The notes: generated from the sequence alone by a model not told the origin. DNA of 64,000 nt from Aphelocoma coerulescens (GCF_041296385.1 NW_027184085.1:58252109-58316108); one strand, 5' to 3'; counted from the stretch's first letter, positions 47,669 to 62,247 are shown. A program made the numbers and translations.

Positions 47669-50600
47669 GTCAAAATGAAGAATCTCTTTCTTCATCTTTC
47701 TGGTGTGTCTGTCTGTATACTACACATTATGTTAAAAAGACTTAAGAACAGCTACAGCTAATGATCATCTAACATGGCAAGAAGGAAAGAAAATTTTGTA
47801 TTCGTCTTAGGAAAGAAATATGGCACTTCTGCCACAGCAGAAAAAGATTCAAAAGTGGAATGAGTGTCAGAATAGGACCTTATTCAGAAAGTCTCTTGCA
47901 TTCCATTAGCTCTGAAAGGTGCATGACTGACAGATCCAGAAACAATATTGTATTTCTACCCAATACAAGTTTGACACAGACAGAAGATATGCCCCAGAAA
48001 TTTCAATGCCTATGTACTTCACTCCTGACTTACAGAGAGGCCAATTCAGACTTTAATCTTAAATTCTTTGTTATCTTTATTAAAACTGTCAAGAGGGGAA
48101 CAAATTTGTTCCAAAAAGGAAAAAATACTCAGATGCAGCCACCTGACCACAATAAATCAAACAAAAATCATTAGGCTATTTTACCAAACCACAGCATAAC
48201 AATTTCCAATCAGTATAAATCTAGGTATCATCCAAACTACCCATTCTTTATATTGAATGATAAGTTGCTAAGCCCCATAAAATTGCAATCTCTACCTCAC
48301 CAGCTTCTTTATGTTTTTCTGCTGCTTGTGTTTCTTCTTTTCTTTTCTACAGCTCTCTTTCCTACCAGTCTTGCATATACCCAGCACAGTACACTGGAAA
48401 ACAGAAAAAGGAATCAGAACATTGGAGAAAAAATTTTCCAAAGCTGCTGACAGATGTCCCTGCAAGGAAAACTGGAGTGAATAAAGCCACTGTACACCAA
48501 AGGTGTGGAGAGAGTAATCTGCTTAAAGCGCAGCAAAGAGGACTCATTACGAAACTTTTGTAACAGTAAGGGCGGTGGAACACTGAACCAGATCAACTAG
48601 AATTTCTTTTAGCCTATAAAATTCATAGAAGACATTATTTTGATCCACTCTTAGAGCATAGAAAGGGGAAAGGATCATCTCCTTCCCTTTTGAATTCAGA
48701 ATTGGAAAACTAAATTATTTAATTACTTTGGGAGAATGTATCTGAGAAAGTCTGTTTAGTGTAGCAATTTTTTTTTTTCTAAATGAGAAAGTTTACAATT
48801 TTGGATCTTACTACTTGAGCTATGCCTTCTAAGACTTTGTGCATTTGTATATGTACTGTAAATGCTGTAACAAGTGTATCTCGAACACATTTAGTTTTGG
48901 TAAACACAGTTTGATACTGATAAATACGCAGACTAGAATTATCTTAAAGGTACTACAACTAAGAACTAAGAAAAAGAAGGAACTAACAGATACTTTGTCT
49001 CTAACAATATAAAAAGAAATGCTTTGTCATCTTTGTGATCCTTAAACATCAACAGACATGCAACTCAATATATAATTATATTTCACTATCACGTATGCCC
49101 ACTTGAGCCAAAATTCTCAAGCTTTCCTCAGTTTTACTCTTTCAGGCACTAAAGCATAAAAGATACAACAGACTGGGTAAATAGTTTCAATCTCATCTAT
49201 TTGTAGCATTGGACTAGTGCAGATTAGTCTCAACCAATTTCTCCTGTACTTCTGCAGACCAGAACAGGACACGTATCTCCCGATCTACCAATTTTCCACC
49301 AGTTTTCTCCCTCGCAATATTTCCAATGAAACTACCCCATCTGGGGGTTTTGCACTGAATGTTGATCAGCACCCAACAGCCAGCTGGCTCCCCATCCACC
49401 AGTACTATGTGGCTTCCAGATCCATGGCTGAAGGAGAGGGGTCACTTCATCAAACAATGGCAGAAACATCTCATCAGAAGCTGATCAGGTACCTATGCTA
49501 AGAATTTGTACATCGAGTATGAGCATAAGCAATCAGCATTGAAAATATCTGCAATAACTGAGAGACAACACCAAAATGGAGGCTAAAGCCTGCTGCAGTT
49601 TCCCTTGGCTGCAGCCTTTCCACTCTTTCCTCTTTTTGCTGTGTTCCAAAATAAATCCTCCCACCAGCAGAAAGCAATTATCACTGTTATTTTTAGACAC
49701 CACCTCCCATACACTTCCTGACATTTCCTATAACAAAGTGATGCCTCTGCTGTATGTGAAAGAAAGAACTCACACTAGGAAGGAGCTGGACATCCAACCT
49801 GCAGCCAGGAGGCAAGATCAAAACCCACACAGCACCAAGAGCACTTTCTCCTGACGAGTTCAGCCCTGTCCCATCTGCTGACTGTTGCAATCCCAAGTTA
49901 AATGTACCTGCATCTCCTGAATTGTTACACAAGGAGCTTAGGTACTCAGGTCTGTGGTTTCCTGCTTGTAGCAGCTTCCTGTCTACTCTGTGCAGCATTG
50001 CAGAGCACAGAGGTCCTGAGGCTCCTTCCAGACACACAAATGCTGCTTCTTCACAGAACATGAAAAGCTGAGATCAAGACTTACACTTCAGGAGCTGCCA
50101 GAGGAACACAAATAAATAGTTTCAAGACCTCAAAGAGCATCCATGGTACATGGGGGTCTTTACGTCTCTGTTATCTTTAGTGGCTGTATCTTTACTCATT
50201 GATTTTGCATCTGTACCACATCTGCAAAGATGTGCTCACAATGCTTACACACAGAGGCAGAACATCTTGAGGGACAATGAAACATGAAAAATTTAAGTTT
50301 TCATTTTAACAAGTCACAAACAGTGAAATGTGTTTAGATAGACATACCACCAAATACAAAACACATCAGTCAAATTTCTTAAAAAAACCTGAGAAGTTCA
50401 TGGCCAGCACCAAATTCATAGTTAAAATTAAATGAGCTGCCTTTTCAAAGTTTGTGAAGCAATTTTTCCCTTTCCATCATTGGTCAGACTCTCTACAAGT
50501 GGTCTTTAAACAGAATCAGGTTAATCAAAAGATTAATTAAAAGCACCCAAGAACAATAAAAGCAAATCATGACATGATGCATAGAGAAACAAAAATTAGT

Positions 50601-51507
50601 GCCCATATATCTCTCACCTCCTTCTTACATGAAATTGATATTCTCAAATAATCTCTTTTTAAAGATAGAAATCAAACACTAAGCATCTTTCCTCTTCCAA
50701 ATAATATTTTCTATCTGCAAAAACCAGAAGCCTAAATTATACATGTTTTTCCTGTAAACTTTAGTACAACAGAATTTGACTCTTCCTGGTTATTGTCAAT
50801 TTGAGCAAAACATTGAACATTTTTAATTGATCATCTTTAAACTTTATTTAATACAGACCACTAGGACACCCATAGCTGTTTAGGGGGTTACTGATCAGGG
50901 ACAGTTTGCTCAATCAGATTGAAGTGGGACAATGACAGGCAGCAGTTTTCACTCCTGTGCTAGAGACAAACCCCACCCAGCTCAAGCAAGAAATTTTTCT
51001 CCTCAGCTTACTTCGCTTTCTAGCCAAGCTTCCTTCAGCTCTTGCAATACTTCATACCAGTGCAGCAGGAAGAGTAAGTATGTCTGTGGTATTATATATA
51101 ACTAACCTGAGCATCTCTAGATGCATGCATGCACTACCTGCATTATTTTTTTCCTAGCTGTTTCACTTCTAGAACTAGGAAGGGTCAGCAAATACCTTCA
51201 CACTGACATTCTCCTTTTCCTTTAATATTTATTCTTCACAATTTATGTTCTTGAGTACTCTGTATTCATTTCAATGACCAGGCATTACAAGGAAAATTAA
51301 GGTTTTCACAAGAAATTAAACCTCAGAGAAAAATGGCAGGAGAGCATGAGATTCCTTTGGAAATAGCAATACATTTTAATAAAGTGATAAGTAATACCAA
51401 GTGACAGAAGAAACACTTCTATTTCACTTGTTGCAAAATTATAATTTCAAATATGAAGCAGACGGCCTGAATTTCCAGCACAGATTTGATTTACCAACAT
51501 ACTGGCC
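47669..51507. other. Intronic sequence, no gene seen
   Basis: AT-rich unique-looking DNA. A moderately GC-richer stretch (49250-50080) gives frames of 61-122 residues on both strands, none recognised. Confidence 0.55.
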
Positions 51508-52046
51508 AAAGAATAGTTTGGGTTGAAAGGGATCTCCTAGTTTCAATCCACCTGCCATGGGCAGGGACATCTTTCCTTAGACCAGGTTGCTCAGAGCCCC
51601 ATCCAAACTGGCCCTGAACACTTCCTGGAATGGGGCATCCACAGTTTCTCTGGGCAGCCTGTGCCAGTGCCTCACCACCCTCACAGTAAAGAATTTCTTC
51701 CTAAATTCCAATCTGAACCTCCTCTCTTTCACTGTAAAACCATCCCCACCTTGTCCCTTGTCCTGTCAATACATGCTCTTGTAAGAAGCTTCTCTCCATC
51801 TTTCTTGTACCTCCTCCAGAAAAGGCAAGGCCACAATTAGGTCACTCTAAAGCCTTCTCTTCTCCATGTTGAACAACCCTAATTCTTTCAGCCTTTTCTC
51901 ATGGAAGAGGTGCTCCATCCCTCTGATCATCTTGGTGGCCTCCTTTGGACTTGCTCCAATAGGTCCATGTCCTTCTTGTGCTGGGGACCCCAGAGCTGAA
52001 CAGCATCACTTCTCTTGACATGCTGGCCACACTGCTTTGGATGCAA
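51508..52046 (-). mobile_element. CR1 LINE, 5'-truncated copy
   Basis: In reverse orientation this is a CR1 3' region. It ends with CAACCCAAACTATTC at about 51508 and includes the usual CCTCACCACCCTCACAGTAA segment (plus-strand view, 51669-51688). It extends to the block with CTTCTTGTGCTGGGGACCCC (plus-strand view, 51972-51991) and stops near 52046. About 0.54 kb remains, in PRR16 sense orientation and similar in extent to the copy at 8434-8955. Confidence 0.93.
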
Positions 52047-55000
52047 GTGACATCTCTAAGGACAAAATCAAAACTAAACAGAATGCTAGAAAAAAAGACA
52101 TTAAAAAAAAAAAAGAAAGAAAGACCAAAACACACCAAACCAACCAACCCAACACAGAAAACAACAAAACGTATTTCTAACTTGCTGATGCAATTTATGG
52201 TTTACACTAGTATCACCTCCTCCATGTCATGACTATTTCTGACTGCCCTTTGTTGGTGTCCTATTTTAGCATCTGTTCACAGAACTATTTGCCCCAGTTC
52301 TCAAACCCATGCCAGATGCCTGTGACCACCTGATGGAGCTGCAGTTAGCTGATTCTCTGCTGGGGACGCGACATTGGCCTGGGTTTGGCCAGCAACTCGC
52401 ATATTGCATTTACCCATATTGCATTCCTGTATGGGAAAAGGGACCTGAAGTGAGCAACTACTCCCGTAATTTTGTAAGATCTTTTCAATGCTGCTATTTA
52501 TAACAGCTTGTTCTGATAAACAGAAAGGGCAGTTCTCAATTTTAACAGAAAACTGCAGTCTATACCTGCAGTAAAAACCAAAAACTTACACACACCTTGT
52601 CATATTTCTCCCATATAATCTTTTCTAGTTTCATATTAAAATTTTCACACGATACCAAATTCTCTCTCAATTTCTAGTTAGGTTGCTTAGAAAAATCCGA
52701 TAATTGTTCTACAAATACCTGGTAATTTACTATAATTTCAACATGAATTTTTCATGGGAGTGATCTGAAACAGCTCTGAAAAGGTATGAAACACAGATCA
52801 AATCACCACATATATCAGTTTCATATATCAGTATATCAGATTAGAAGATGTATCTAAGTTTCTAACTAGCTGAAGTATCAGACTAGACATTTTGACTGCT
52901 AACCACAGTTCAACATTCATAGTTCATTAGTAAAATACAATGCACAAATTTATTTTTGAAAAACACTGAACCTTCCACATAGGTATATCTATAGCTGAGA
53001 AGAAATTATCTCAGCTTTTTGCAATGAACATGTTGTTCCAGCAGCTGAGTTCCTATAAGTGGTCTCCCAAATGAAATACAGTTCTTAAAATATAGCAAGC
53101 ACATGGCCTGGTTGTGATATCAGTGTATCATTTTTAAATTTCAAATTACTTTCAGCCAGAAAAAGCATAAAATCACTCTTAATTTCCACATTTTTTTTTT
53201 TTTTTAAAAACTCTATTCTTTGATTTGCAGGCTCTTAGGAACAGGAGTAAGAGATTGGTAGAATTAAATAAATTGATTGGTTTCACTGTTATGCCTTCTG
53301 CACTTGTACTAAAAGCCAGAATTGCCTTGAGAAAGCAGCAATTAAAAAAAATCTATATTAAGCTCATGGAAATCAATTAAAGGTGCAAAGACAAAACGTG
53401 ATGACATTTCTTTAAATGCTCACTGCACTTATTCACTGACAAATCCAAACTCCTTATTCTCACTCTCACTTTGATCTTTTCTTATAAGAGCAGTTCATGC
53501 TTTAGCCATTCTAAAACAACAATTTTACACATTTTATGAGGAATTCAAGTTTTCAAAAACAAATCCAGAGGTTCTGTTTGGCTGGTGTTTGGCTGGCTTT
53601 TTTTTTAAAATACCTACATCATTAATCCTAAATGCTATCAACAGTTAGTCATCTCTCAAAAGAAAATTGCCCATTATTCAGCCAATCAGAGCAATAGTTT
53701 CACTCCACTGGTATATTTGCTCTCAATAAATACAAAATAACATTCACCACCTCTGTTCCCTTTAGGTGGTTCTCAAGAGGAATTGCACCCTTCAAGCATT
53801 TTTGATCTTATATATCATTTATATTGACTTTCAATCAGCTCTCCCTGAATTTGGAAAGATCTGTCCACCCTTTGTCCACATGTGCTAGAGCAGCTGCAAC
53901 AGCTGTCATTATCAGCAGGTTTGCAGAGCAAAATCCTACCTCCAACTCATCATTTATATCAAACAGCTTCCTACTTTCCCATAACTAGTGAATATATATC
54001 ACAGAGGTTTAGTCAAAACCTCCTACTAGGCCTCCTCTAAATCTTTGTGTCTACTATAACAAAATAGTTCTCAGGCTTTGTCATCTGTGACGGATATTCT
54101 TCATATTTCAGTCAAGAAGTTTCTTCTTTCATAAAGACCACAAAACTTTGCTTGATGTGATGATAAGCTAATAAATTGAATTTTAATCAATCCATCTGAT
54201 TTTATTTTTGAGTGTTTCTTTTTTTCCTTTAAACTGCCCAAGAAACTCAACAACTTCAACACCTAAAAAACCCCATTCTCTAAAGCTACAGGGGTTACAA
54301 ATACTAACATAAATTCAATTAACTTTCACTCTAGCCTCTCTTAATTTCATTGTGTTTAGGTACTGCAACTGTTTCAGTACCTAAACTGGTGTTTGCCAGT
54401 TATTTCTGTCAGTCCATTAGTCAATACAAAAGCATTATTTCTTGAAAAATAAAATCCATGCCTTAATAGACCATATACGTCTATTTAATGGTTGCAAAAT
54501 ACACCAGAGATTATTTATCTGTGGGGTCTTTACTTACAGAGTCTTTGCTTTTGACAATATTTTTTTCAATTATCCTGTAAAACTTTTTATCCTAAGGATG
54601 CAAAAGATATACTTAATAGAAACTGACAAAATTAAATCTTTCAGTAGACCACTAACACGATGGTTCAACTAAGTGCCTTCATACCAATTAGCACAAGATC
54701 TTATGAACTCTTAAACCACGGATTACTGGCATAATGGACTACACCAGCTTGTGTCAATTCCTACTTATGTTACTTTAATCAGGATTACCAGCACAGGAAA
54801 AGCATCAGACCTCCAAAATGCCTGTATTCTGTAAATGAAACATTTTCATAAATGCTAATACTATACTGTGTATTTGCATTACATTTTATGCATCACTGCC
54901 CCCCTCCAAACTGCATATAAATGATCCATGTGAACACTATTGTCATAAATATGCACGCTAAATAATTTAAACATACAATATGGTGTTTTGTTTTTACTTA

Positions 55001-55917
55001 CAGCAGTCACAAATATGAGAGCTACCTGAAAATTACTCGAGACTAGCCTTCTACTATTTACACAGAAAAATTTAGGTATCTTTTGCTACATAAAAAGTAC
55101 TTCACTACCCAGTTTAAATTTCATAATTAAGTTTAAAAATATGGATTTATTGAAATGGAATTGACTATGACAATGGAACCATAACTAGATTATTAACATC
55201 TAACTCAGCTCTGCATTGCCTTTGAACAATTACAAGCATACCAGACACATCAATACACATTTAAATACTGCTTTTTCCACCATATCTGGCTATGCTAACA
55301 GAAGATGAGACAGGTGACTATGTTGCATACAAAATTATATTAAAGTATATATTTGTGTGCCTTCTTTAAAGTAACAGTAAAATTCTGAAAAATGCCCTGC
55401 TGTGATCTCAATAAAAGAAACAAAAAAAAGGTCATTTGAGAGGGTGGTTATGGCAGCCAAAATGTAGAAAGATCCTCTGCATGCTAAATTATTCAAAATT
55501 TCAATTTTACCTCTGGAAACTAAATCAAAACTAGTGATCCAGACATCACTCTGAAGTATCTCAAGAGAAGTAAAATGAAAACATTAGAATTTGACAATAC
55601 TGCATTCCAATTTTTCATGTCTTGCACTTCAGGTAAATCCAACTTCAGCAAGGGTTCTCTTATCTGTTTATTTAATGACTCTAAAAAACTGTAAACATTG
55701 GAAATCTCACATGAGTATTGAGTATTATTATTCTCCTAAAAAGAGAGAAAAGGTAGTCAGCTTCCATCAGAATAAACACCCCAACAATTGGAATGTATTA
55801 GTATTTGATATTCCCAGGAAAGATCTTAATATGCAGACAAGCATAAAAGTGTAAAATTAACAACAAAGACATCCAAGGCTACCTTAGTATTTTTACTGAC
55901 AGGTTTTGAAGCAGAGA
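52047..55917. other. Intronic sequence, no gene seen
   Basis: It begins with an A-rich patch (52101-52165, A and AC/CCAA units) shortly after the CR1 boundary and includes a T15 run (53191-53205). The rest is AT-rich and unique-looking, with no recognisable frame. Confidence 0.6.
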
Positions 55918-56085
55918 AATGACATTTCAAGCACTGGAACAGGCTGCCCAGGGAGGTAGTGCAGACAATATCCCTGGGAGTGTTCAAGAAATGAAAGGAC
56001 ATGGCACTCAGTGCTACACTTAGCTGACGAGGTGGTGTTCGGTCAAAGGTCGGACTTGATGATCTTGGAAACAGCAACTTCTTAA
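55918..56085 (+). mobile_element. CR1 LINE 3'-end fragment
   Basis: Contains the CR1 C-terminal/3' region in order: CACTGGAACAGGCTGCCCAG (55935-55954), GGGAGTGTTCAAGAAATGAA, then GGTCGGACTTGATGATCTTG (56049-56068), which corresponds to the block before the CR1 terminus. The terminal octamer is not clear. It lies antisense to PRR16 and is moderately diverged. Confidence 0.85.
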
Positions 56086-56309
56086 CTTGCTCTTATGGAT
56101 CTCATAGTTGACCAAAATATTTTATTGACCCACTCTTGGAACCAGACAGAATTTTTAAAAAGTGTGTTTGGCCCATTGGCAGGTCTGGCTCTGTATCAGA
56201 TCTGTGCCACTGCACAGCACAGTCCAGTTTGGGGCCTGTCACCAACAGGAAACGGATAAATGACAGTAAGCTCAGTGGAGGGACACAAACACAGTTGTGG
56301 CCTGAGCAT
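56086..56309. other. Spacer between two CR1 fragments
   Basis: Moderately GC-rich DNA with no recognisable element or frame. It may be diverged CR1 of the same insertion complex. Confidence 0.4.
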
Positions 56310-56470
56310 TTCCCTGTGAGCAGAGGCTGGAGGACCAGGGCTGGTTCAGCCTGAAGAGGGGGGCAGCTCATGGGGCACCAAACAGCTGCTTCCAGTGCCA
56401 TGAGGGACTGTCAGGGAGCTGAACTCAGCAGGGCGCGGCAGGAGGGTGAGGGACAGGTGAGACTGGGACC
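56310..56470 (+). mobile_element. Diverged CR1-like LINE fragment
   Basis: The segment GGGCTGGTTCAGCCTGAAGA (56338-56357) and the following TTCCAGTGCCATGAGGGACT match, by eye, the CR1 block that encodes roughly GLFSLEKRRLRGDL and the adjacent region. Similarity fades on both sides. It is upstream-type CR1 sequence placed after a CR1 3' end, so it is a separate insertion or a rearranged copy. Confidence 0.5.
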
Positions 56471-56479
56471 AGCGTTAAG

Positions 56480-56765
56480 GAAACATTCTCTCTGAAGGAC
56501 AAATGAGTGGTGGCTCAGGCTGCTTGGTGCTGTGCAGGCTCCCTCCCTCCCTCCCTGAGCCCCCTGGTCTGCTCCTTGCTGCAAGGACAGCACTGGCACC
56601 CAGCCCCCTCTGAGCTCCCTGCCCATGGGTTACCCCACGACCCTGCAGCCAGAGGCAGCCGTGGGTCTGCAGGTGAGACACAGAGGCCCTTGGGCACAGC
56701 CAGAGGCTGCAGCAAGGAGAGACAGCACCCAGAGAGGCTTCACAGACTTCACAGGTTTTAAAAAC
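56480..56765. other. GC-rich island of unknown origin
   Basis: An abrupt GC-rich segment with a CTCC repeat (CCTCCCTCCCTCCCTGAGCC near 56540) and a splice-donor-like CAGGTGAGA (56670-56678, plus strand). Overlapping 60-159 residue frames on both strands follow from composition. It does not match a family I know. It may be part of a composite repeat with the adjoining CR1-like block. Confidence 0.4.
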
Positions 56766-59700
56766 ATGCAAGAGCCCAGAAGTGGATTCCCTGACAAGTC
56801 TAGCAAGTAGGCTAATGTACAATGTGTAGATCAACACCGGCATAATGGTCAAAAACTGTGGTTGTGCGTTCAGTGTTGTTAAAATATACCAAAAAGATTT
56901 AATGTTTGTAACAGTACCGTTCCGCAGTGCATTGCACATGCCACGCTTGATCATATTTTACCTGATACTCTGCTCTCAGACACAGGTTTGTAAGAACATT
57001 GAACAGAAGAGAAAAATACTGCTTTTAGAGCACCTCCACTTTTTAGGATACCGCACAGTCCTCCATTTATGACATGAATGATAGAAACTATGATACTCAT
57101 AGCTGTTTTAGACTTCAGCAACTAGTCATACGGGAGGACCAAATAAATAAATCAATTCAATAAATAAAATACTGAAAATAAAATACCTGTCTATAAACTA
57201 CTTCTCAGTGACCCACTGATGCAGACCAGAAATAGGTAAGTAATTTTGTTCCATAGTAATTTCACTTCTTGGTATAAGAGAGGAAAAAGGAGCCTTTCAT
57301 TTTCATAAGCATTCACAATTTGCATGTTTCACCCAAATCCTGATCAGTATTTTCTTTATTTGTAATCTCCACTTTCATATAGCAAATTTCACTGCACACT
57401 AGCCATTCTAATGGCTCTCTATCTTACATGGCCCTCTTAGTGCCTTGTTCTTTTCCACTTTGAAAAGCAACCTAAAATTGGACACTGTGTTCCAAATGAG
57501 TAATTTCTAAAATATCACTTTCACATTTAGGGTTTCAAACCTCCTCTTAACACATTTAAGAACCCTACTTGCACTGTCAACTCCTGTTGCTAGATGTAGT
57601 TAATGCTTAGATCAAGCTGTGATGTTTTCATTGAAAGAAACAGTAACCCTCTAAGTACTGCAATTATTTAATGAGTATCAGAGGATGATGCATGCATTTA
57701 AGTGGATGTCAAGGCAGAAAAAAACACTCTTGCTGAATGTCTTAGATTTATTAGGTCCATTTAATAATAGCTTGGTTTTGGTGATATAAATACTGCATTT
57801 TCATTATTGTTGCCAGACTGTATTTTTCAATAACAGTATAGGCCAAATAGACAACTGTCAAGAATTGGGATGTGACAAGCTAGGACTGCCTGTAAGAAAA
57901 CCTTTCCCCAGGAGGACACAGAAGTATCAGCACATGCTGTCCAGGGACTGTGGATCCTCAGGATGAAGCCTCAGAAAGTCTGGTCTGACCCTCTGGCTGA
58001 CTCCACTGTGAGCAGCTCCTTGCACCAGACACGTCCCAACCTCCCAGCCTCCTTCCCCAATGAAGTAGTCCTGTATTTGCGACTTCTGTTCCAGTGCTGG
58101 CAAGAGGAAGAAGCTGCCCTTAAATCTTCTCATGCCTTGAGCAATAGGAGGAACAACCAATGCCAAAGACTTCCCTTACAGACAATGGATTTCCTCCAGA
58201 TACCATAATGTCCAGACATTTTTGGTTTTACCTATTTTAATAAAATCATCACTATGACATTGAAGGACCATTGCAGTTTATAAAACAGCATGCCACCTCT
58301 AAAATTATGATCCATCTGTTTTAAATTAAAAGAAAAAAAAAAGTCAGATACTTTTTATTATTACATGAAGAGTTTGTCTAGGTTGAAGGCTTTTTCTATG
58401 GTACACAAGTTAGCTTTATGACTAACTAGAGTTTCCACTGCTTCAGAAATCTCTGCACAGCACTCCATTTTGCAATACAACACCACGCTAATGTCAAGAC
58501 CTGACTCTATGCTACTGGTCTCCTCAAATCAGCTTTACTTACAAGCACTTCAGATCACATCTAGATGTCACAACATGCTTCAAAAAAAAAATCTTACAAT
58601 GCTATTGACTGGCTCTTGAGATAATTTATAGAAAAGTCTTTGTAGAGGTGTGGAAAAGGAAAACAACCCATGCAAATCTAAAGGGGATTCTACAAAAAAG
58701 ACTGATCTATTTTCATCAAGTACTACACCAAAAATATCTTCAGAGGGGCTGTTGGCTAGATGAAAGTCATCAAGTATTAAAAAGAACAGAATACAGCAGT
58801 TAGAAAGGAAACATACAAGTCATTTGAATTATGATTACCCCTGGCATGATGTTAATTAATTATCATAGAAATACCAGTGTAACATTTAGGGGTTTTATGT
58901 AAACATCAGCTTTCAAAGTGCATGTCTTTCTTCCTGTATTTGCAGCAAACCTTCTACTTTTAACACCATTTTTTATACTTCTTGAACTCAGGTTTTTCTA
59001 AAGGTCAAAATTCTCTGTTTTCAAATATAAATAGAGTTTATATTACACTTTGAGGAGCTGAAAAAGTAAGGGATTAGCACTGGTGTACTCTTAATTCTCA
59101 AAACATGAGTTGCAAATACATTTTTTTGTATCCAGGTAAAGCCCAGACAAGCTAACAGTGACATCCTCCCTTTCACTTAAACCAAAACAAGTATTTTAAA
59201 AATTCTGTCATTCTTGTTAACTGTTTGTTTAGCTGGCTGATTGGTTTTGTTTGTTTGACTTTTTTAAACAAGAGCAAAGCAAGTGACAGAGCAAGAACTT
59301 CATCTTCTCTTCTGAGACATTGGCATGACCTTGCACGACAGAAATGCCATGACTAATTCAACTCGGAGAAGATGAAGGTTTATAGTCAGGCAATGAGTTC
59401 TCACACTAGTGAGAATTAGTACCTTTTTTCTATTTTAATTACTTTGTGTTAACATTTTGAACCTCACATTCTGGTATCCAACCCATAAGGTGCATATATG
59501 TAATCTCCTTTTCCTGGTGGGTTTTAGGTACTTCACTAGTGCACAGTCAACTAAGTTTTATGCCGTATTATAAATAACAATAAATTATTTGCAGGAGTTC
59601 CTTTCTGAAAAATCAAGAAAACTAACAAGCTGCGGAAATACAACTACTTCAGGCAGAACTTAGCACTTCACACGTAATATATTCAAGTGACATGATATAA

Positions 59701-62247
59701 AGATTTTACCAGAATAAATGTTATGTAGATGATTTTATACAAACCTAAAATGTGTCAGTGACTAGCACAAGCCAAGCATCTAATCGGAGTGTTTTTCATG
59801 TAACATCTCTGAGACAAAGTCTTGTAGAACTGTACCAATTGATTTATAAGTCAATACCATGTCTACATATATGGAGTAATTATACTAATATGAAGTAATT
59901 ACACTATATATTCCACACACATTATCTTCTGTTCACCAAGGCTTTATGATTAATATTCTCAGTTTTATGATTATCTTTAAGTAAAAAGTGCAATCCACAC
60001 TTTGCTGTATTTAGATTAAATATGTAAAGTGATTAATGATAGAATTTAGGAACTGTACTACTAGAGAAAATTAGGAATGCCTGTTCTGCGAGCTGCAGCT
60101 GTAAGTCTATCTGCTATGCTTGATGGAGTAACTGCTGTGCTACCATGGAATCACAGCTGTCCCAGAAGCACACATGTTTGCAAGTGGGCAGCAACTTCTT
60201 TTTTCCCCACTGATAGTCCACCTTTATAGATATATAGATATAGATATATAAAATGGAAGCCATTAAATTAATAAAGTCTCTCTAACATGTGATACCTGAT
60301 TTGCTCTTCAATAAACTGTGAGGGAATACATTAATGTCCTCTAAACTGATTCTTGTCCTGGCAAAGGTATCATTTAGAGGAGTTAAAATTACATGGTATC
60401 TATTTTAAGAACTGTTTCAGCAAATCACAATCAAAACATTGGGTAAAGTAGGTGATCTAAATCCTGTATTTTTCAGGCACGACTGACATGACCCACTTTC
60501 TGTCCCTAAATCAATCTCATGCTCAAGCTGTGGCCTGGGTAACCCATTCAGATATCTGCCTCAGCATACCAGAAAAGGTATAAAGGGAACCCCCTTGAGG
60601 AAACAACCTGTCTTCGTTTAAATCTGTGTTTGACAAGTGATGTGAGGGTTAAAGGAAAACAGAGTATAAACAAGAAAGTCACTAGCAAAATCAGCATCTG
60701 CTGAAGACAAGGAGTAATAAAGCTACAAAATACTATAACTGTACATTTTCAATTCCTTTGTCTCCTGCCATTGCTAAGTGCGATAATGCTCAAAATGTAA
60801 ATTGAAACAGCAAACTAATTCTCAGGAAGATAAATTAAAAGGAAAAAAAGTATTGTGGAAAGATAATACAGGTAGGTGTGAAATTGCCCACATAGCATGT
60901 TCGTATTTCATTTTCTTTTGCCACAAAGAGTAGGCCTGGGCCAAGCATCATACCTAAATAGCTTTGCCTGGATTAGGGGACACAGCCACCTGATGCATCA
61001 TTTTTTCAACACCTATCTATATTAGAAGGAGGACAGCTTTCAGTCTCAGTGAACTGTGCTGTACCACAGTACAGAGAATGCAAGATATGGTTATCTTGTA
61101 CCAAACACTGCAATATTTTGCTTAAAGCTGCAGTGTCAAAGAAATCCAACCAACAGACCTGCTATATCTTCTTTGGAAAATTCCCAGAAGGCTCAGAAGC
61201 AAGCAAACAAGATGTGCTAAGTAGTGCAGCATCCCCTAACTATACCTACCTTGGCATGGTCTTGGTTTGACCTCGTTCCTGTGGCACTCACCTCACAGGT
61301 ACCATGTCCTAAGAGACTAAGCTTTCCCGAGTCTCTAGTGACACCTGAGACAACCTTGAAACATAGGCAAGGTAAAAATAAAAGTATTAAAGCTATGTAG
61401 CTATACACAGTATAAATGTAAGTATAAAAATTATATAAAAGTATAAGTAAAATTTTTCCATGGGGTTTGACAAGGACTAGACAATTGCAGAAATGCCTGG
61501 TTTAGGCAGAAAGCTCTGATCTCCCTCTGTAATTTTTTTTGTTCATTGAAGGGCTTGAAAATTCTCATGGGTTAAGGCTGTGGAAGCTGTGTCAGGAATC
61601 CAGCCATCTGCACATATTGGAATGTGGATCAATTTTTCCAGAAACTTCCTCATTTTCCTTTCTTTTTATTTTATTTTAAGATAAAAAGAAAAAAACAAAA
61701 CCAGAGCTCTTCATCAGAGAGCAGGACTATGAGGTCTGAAGTATTTAATCTGAGCTTAAACTTAAATAAAAAAGCCCACATAAAAGGATTTTTAAATAAT
61801 TTTCATATCAACAAAATGACACATCATGGAGCAATTCTGTTTTGTCAGCTTTGAGTATAATATATGTAATCTAATTTTAGATTTGCAACAGAGTGGGTCT
61901 TTTCACTTCAAGAGGCATTCACATCTTTGAAAGCAAATTAAGTTACGCTTGTTTGCCAAGCTTCCCACTGCCTTGCCCTATGAAAAACAAATGGGACTGT
62001 ATACTTCACCATAAAGGCTAGATATTCATCTTTTCACACAAACAATGGTTTTGTTTATAGATCTTTTCCAAAGAATATAATATGCCAAAACATAAAATGT
62101 AAGAAATAGTAATGAAATTAATTCACAAATTCACCTGCTGAGGAAGAACAGTAGTATGTACTGGAATATATCTGTAAGATTTGATCTGAAAATCTGTAAG
62201 ATTTATGGGTTTCAAACAAGCCCTGAACATAATTAAAATTATTTTGT
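56766..62247. other. Intronic sequence, no gene seen
   Basis: About 5.5 kb, mostly AT-rich and unique-looking. A moderately GC-rich patch at 57880-58210 gives 79-81 residue frames without similarity that I recognise. A TATAGA-type repeat lies at 60223-60251, and a TA/AAGT-rich patch around 61370-61450. Confidence 0.55.
60223..60251. repeat. Short TATAGA/GATATA simple repeat
   Basis: About 29 bases of TATAGA and TAGATA units, too short to be more than a minor microsatellite. Confidence 0.8.

Noticed and set aside
49214..50061. Cluster of 60-122 residue frames on both strands
   Set aside because: They overlap in several frames, share no similarity that I recognise and follow from slightly higher GC content.
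56475..56954. 159-residue minus-strand frame
   Set aside because: It arises from the GC-rich island and runs into AT-rich DNA. It resembles no known protein and has a composition-driven sequence.
57880..58210. Possible CR1 or other transposon fragment
   Set aside because: A few words resemble CR1 (for example CCAGCACTGGAACAG on the minus strand), but no ordered set of CR1 blocks follows.
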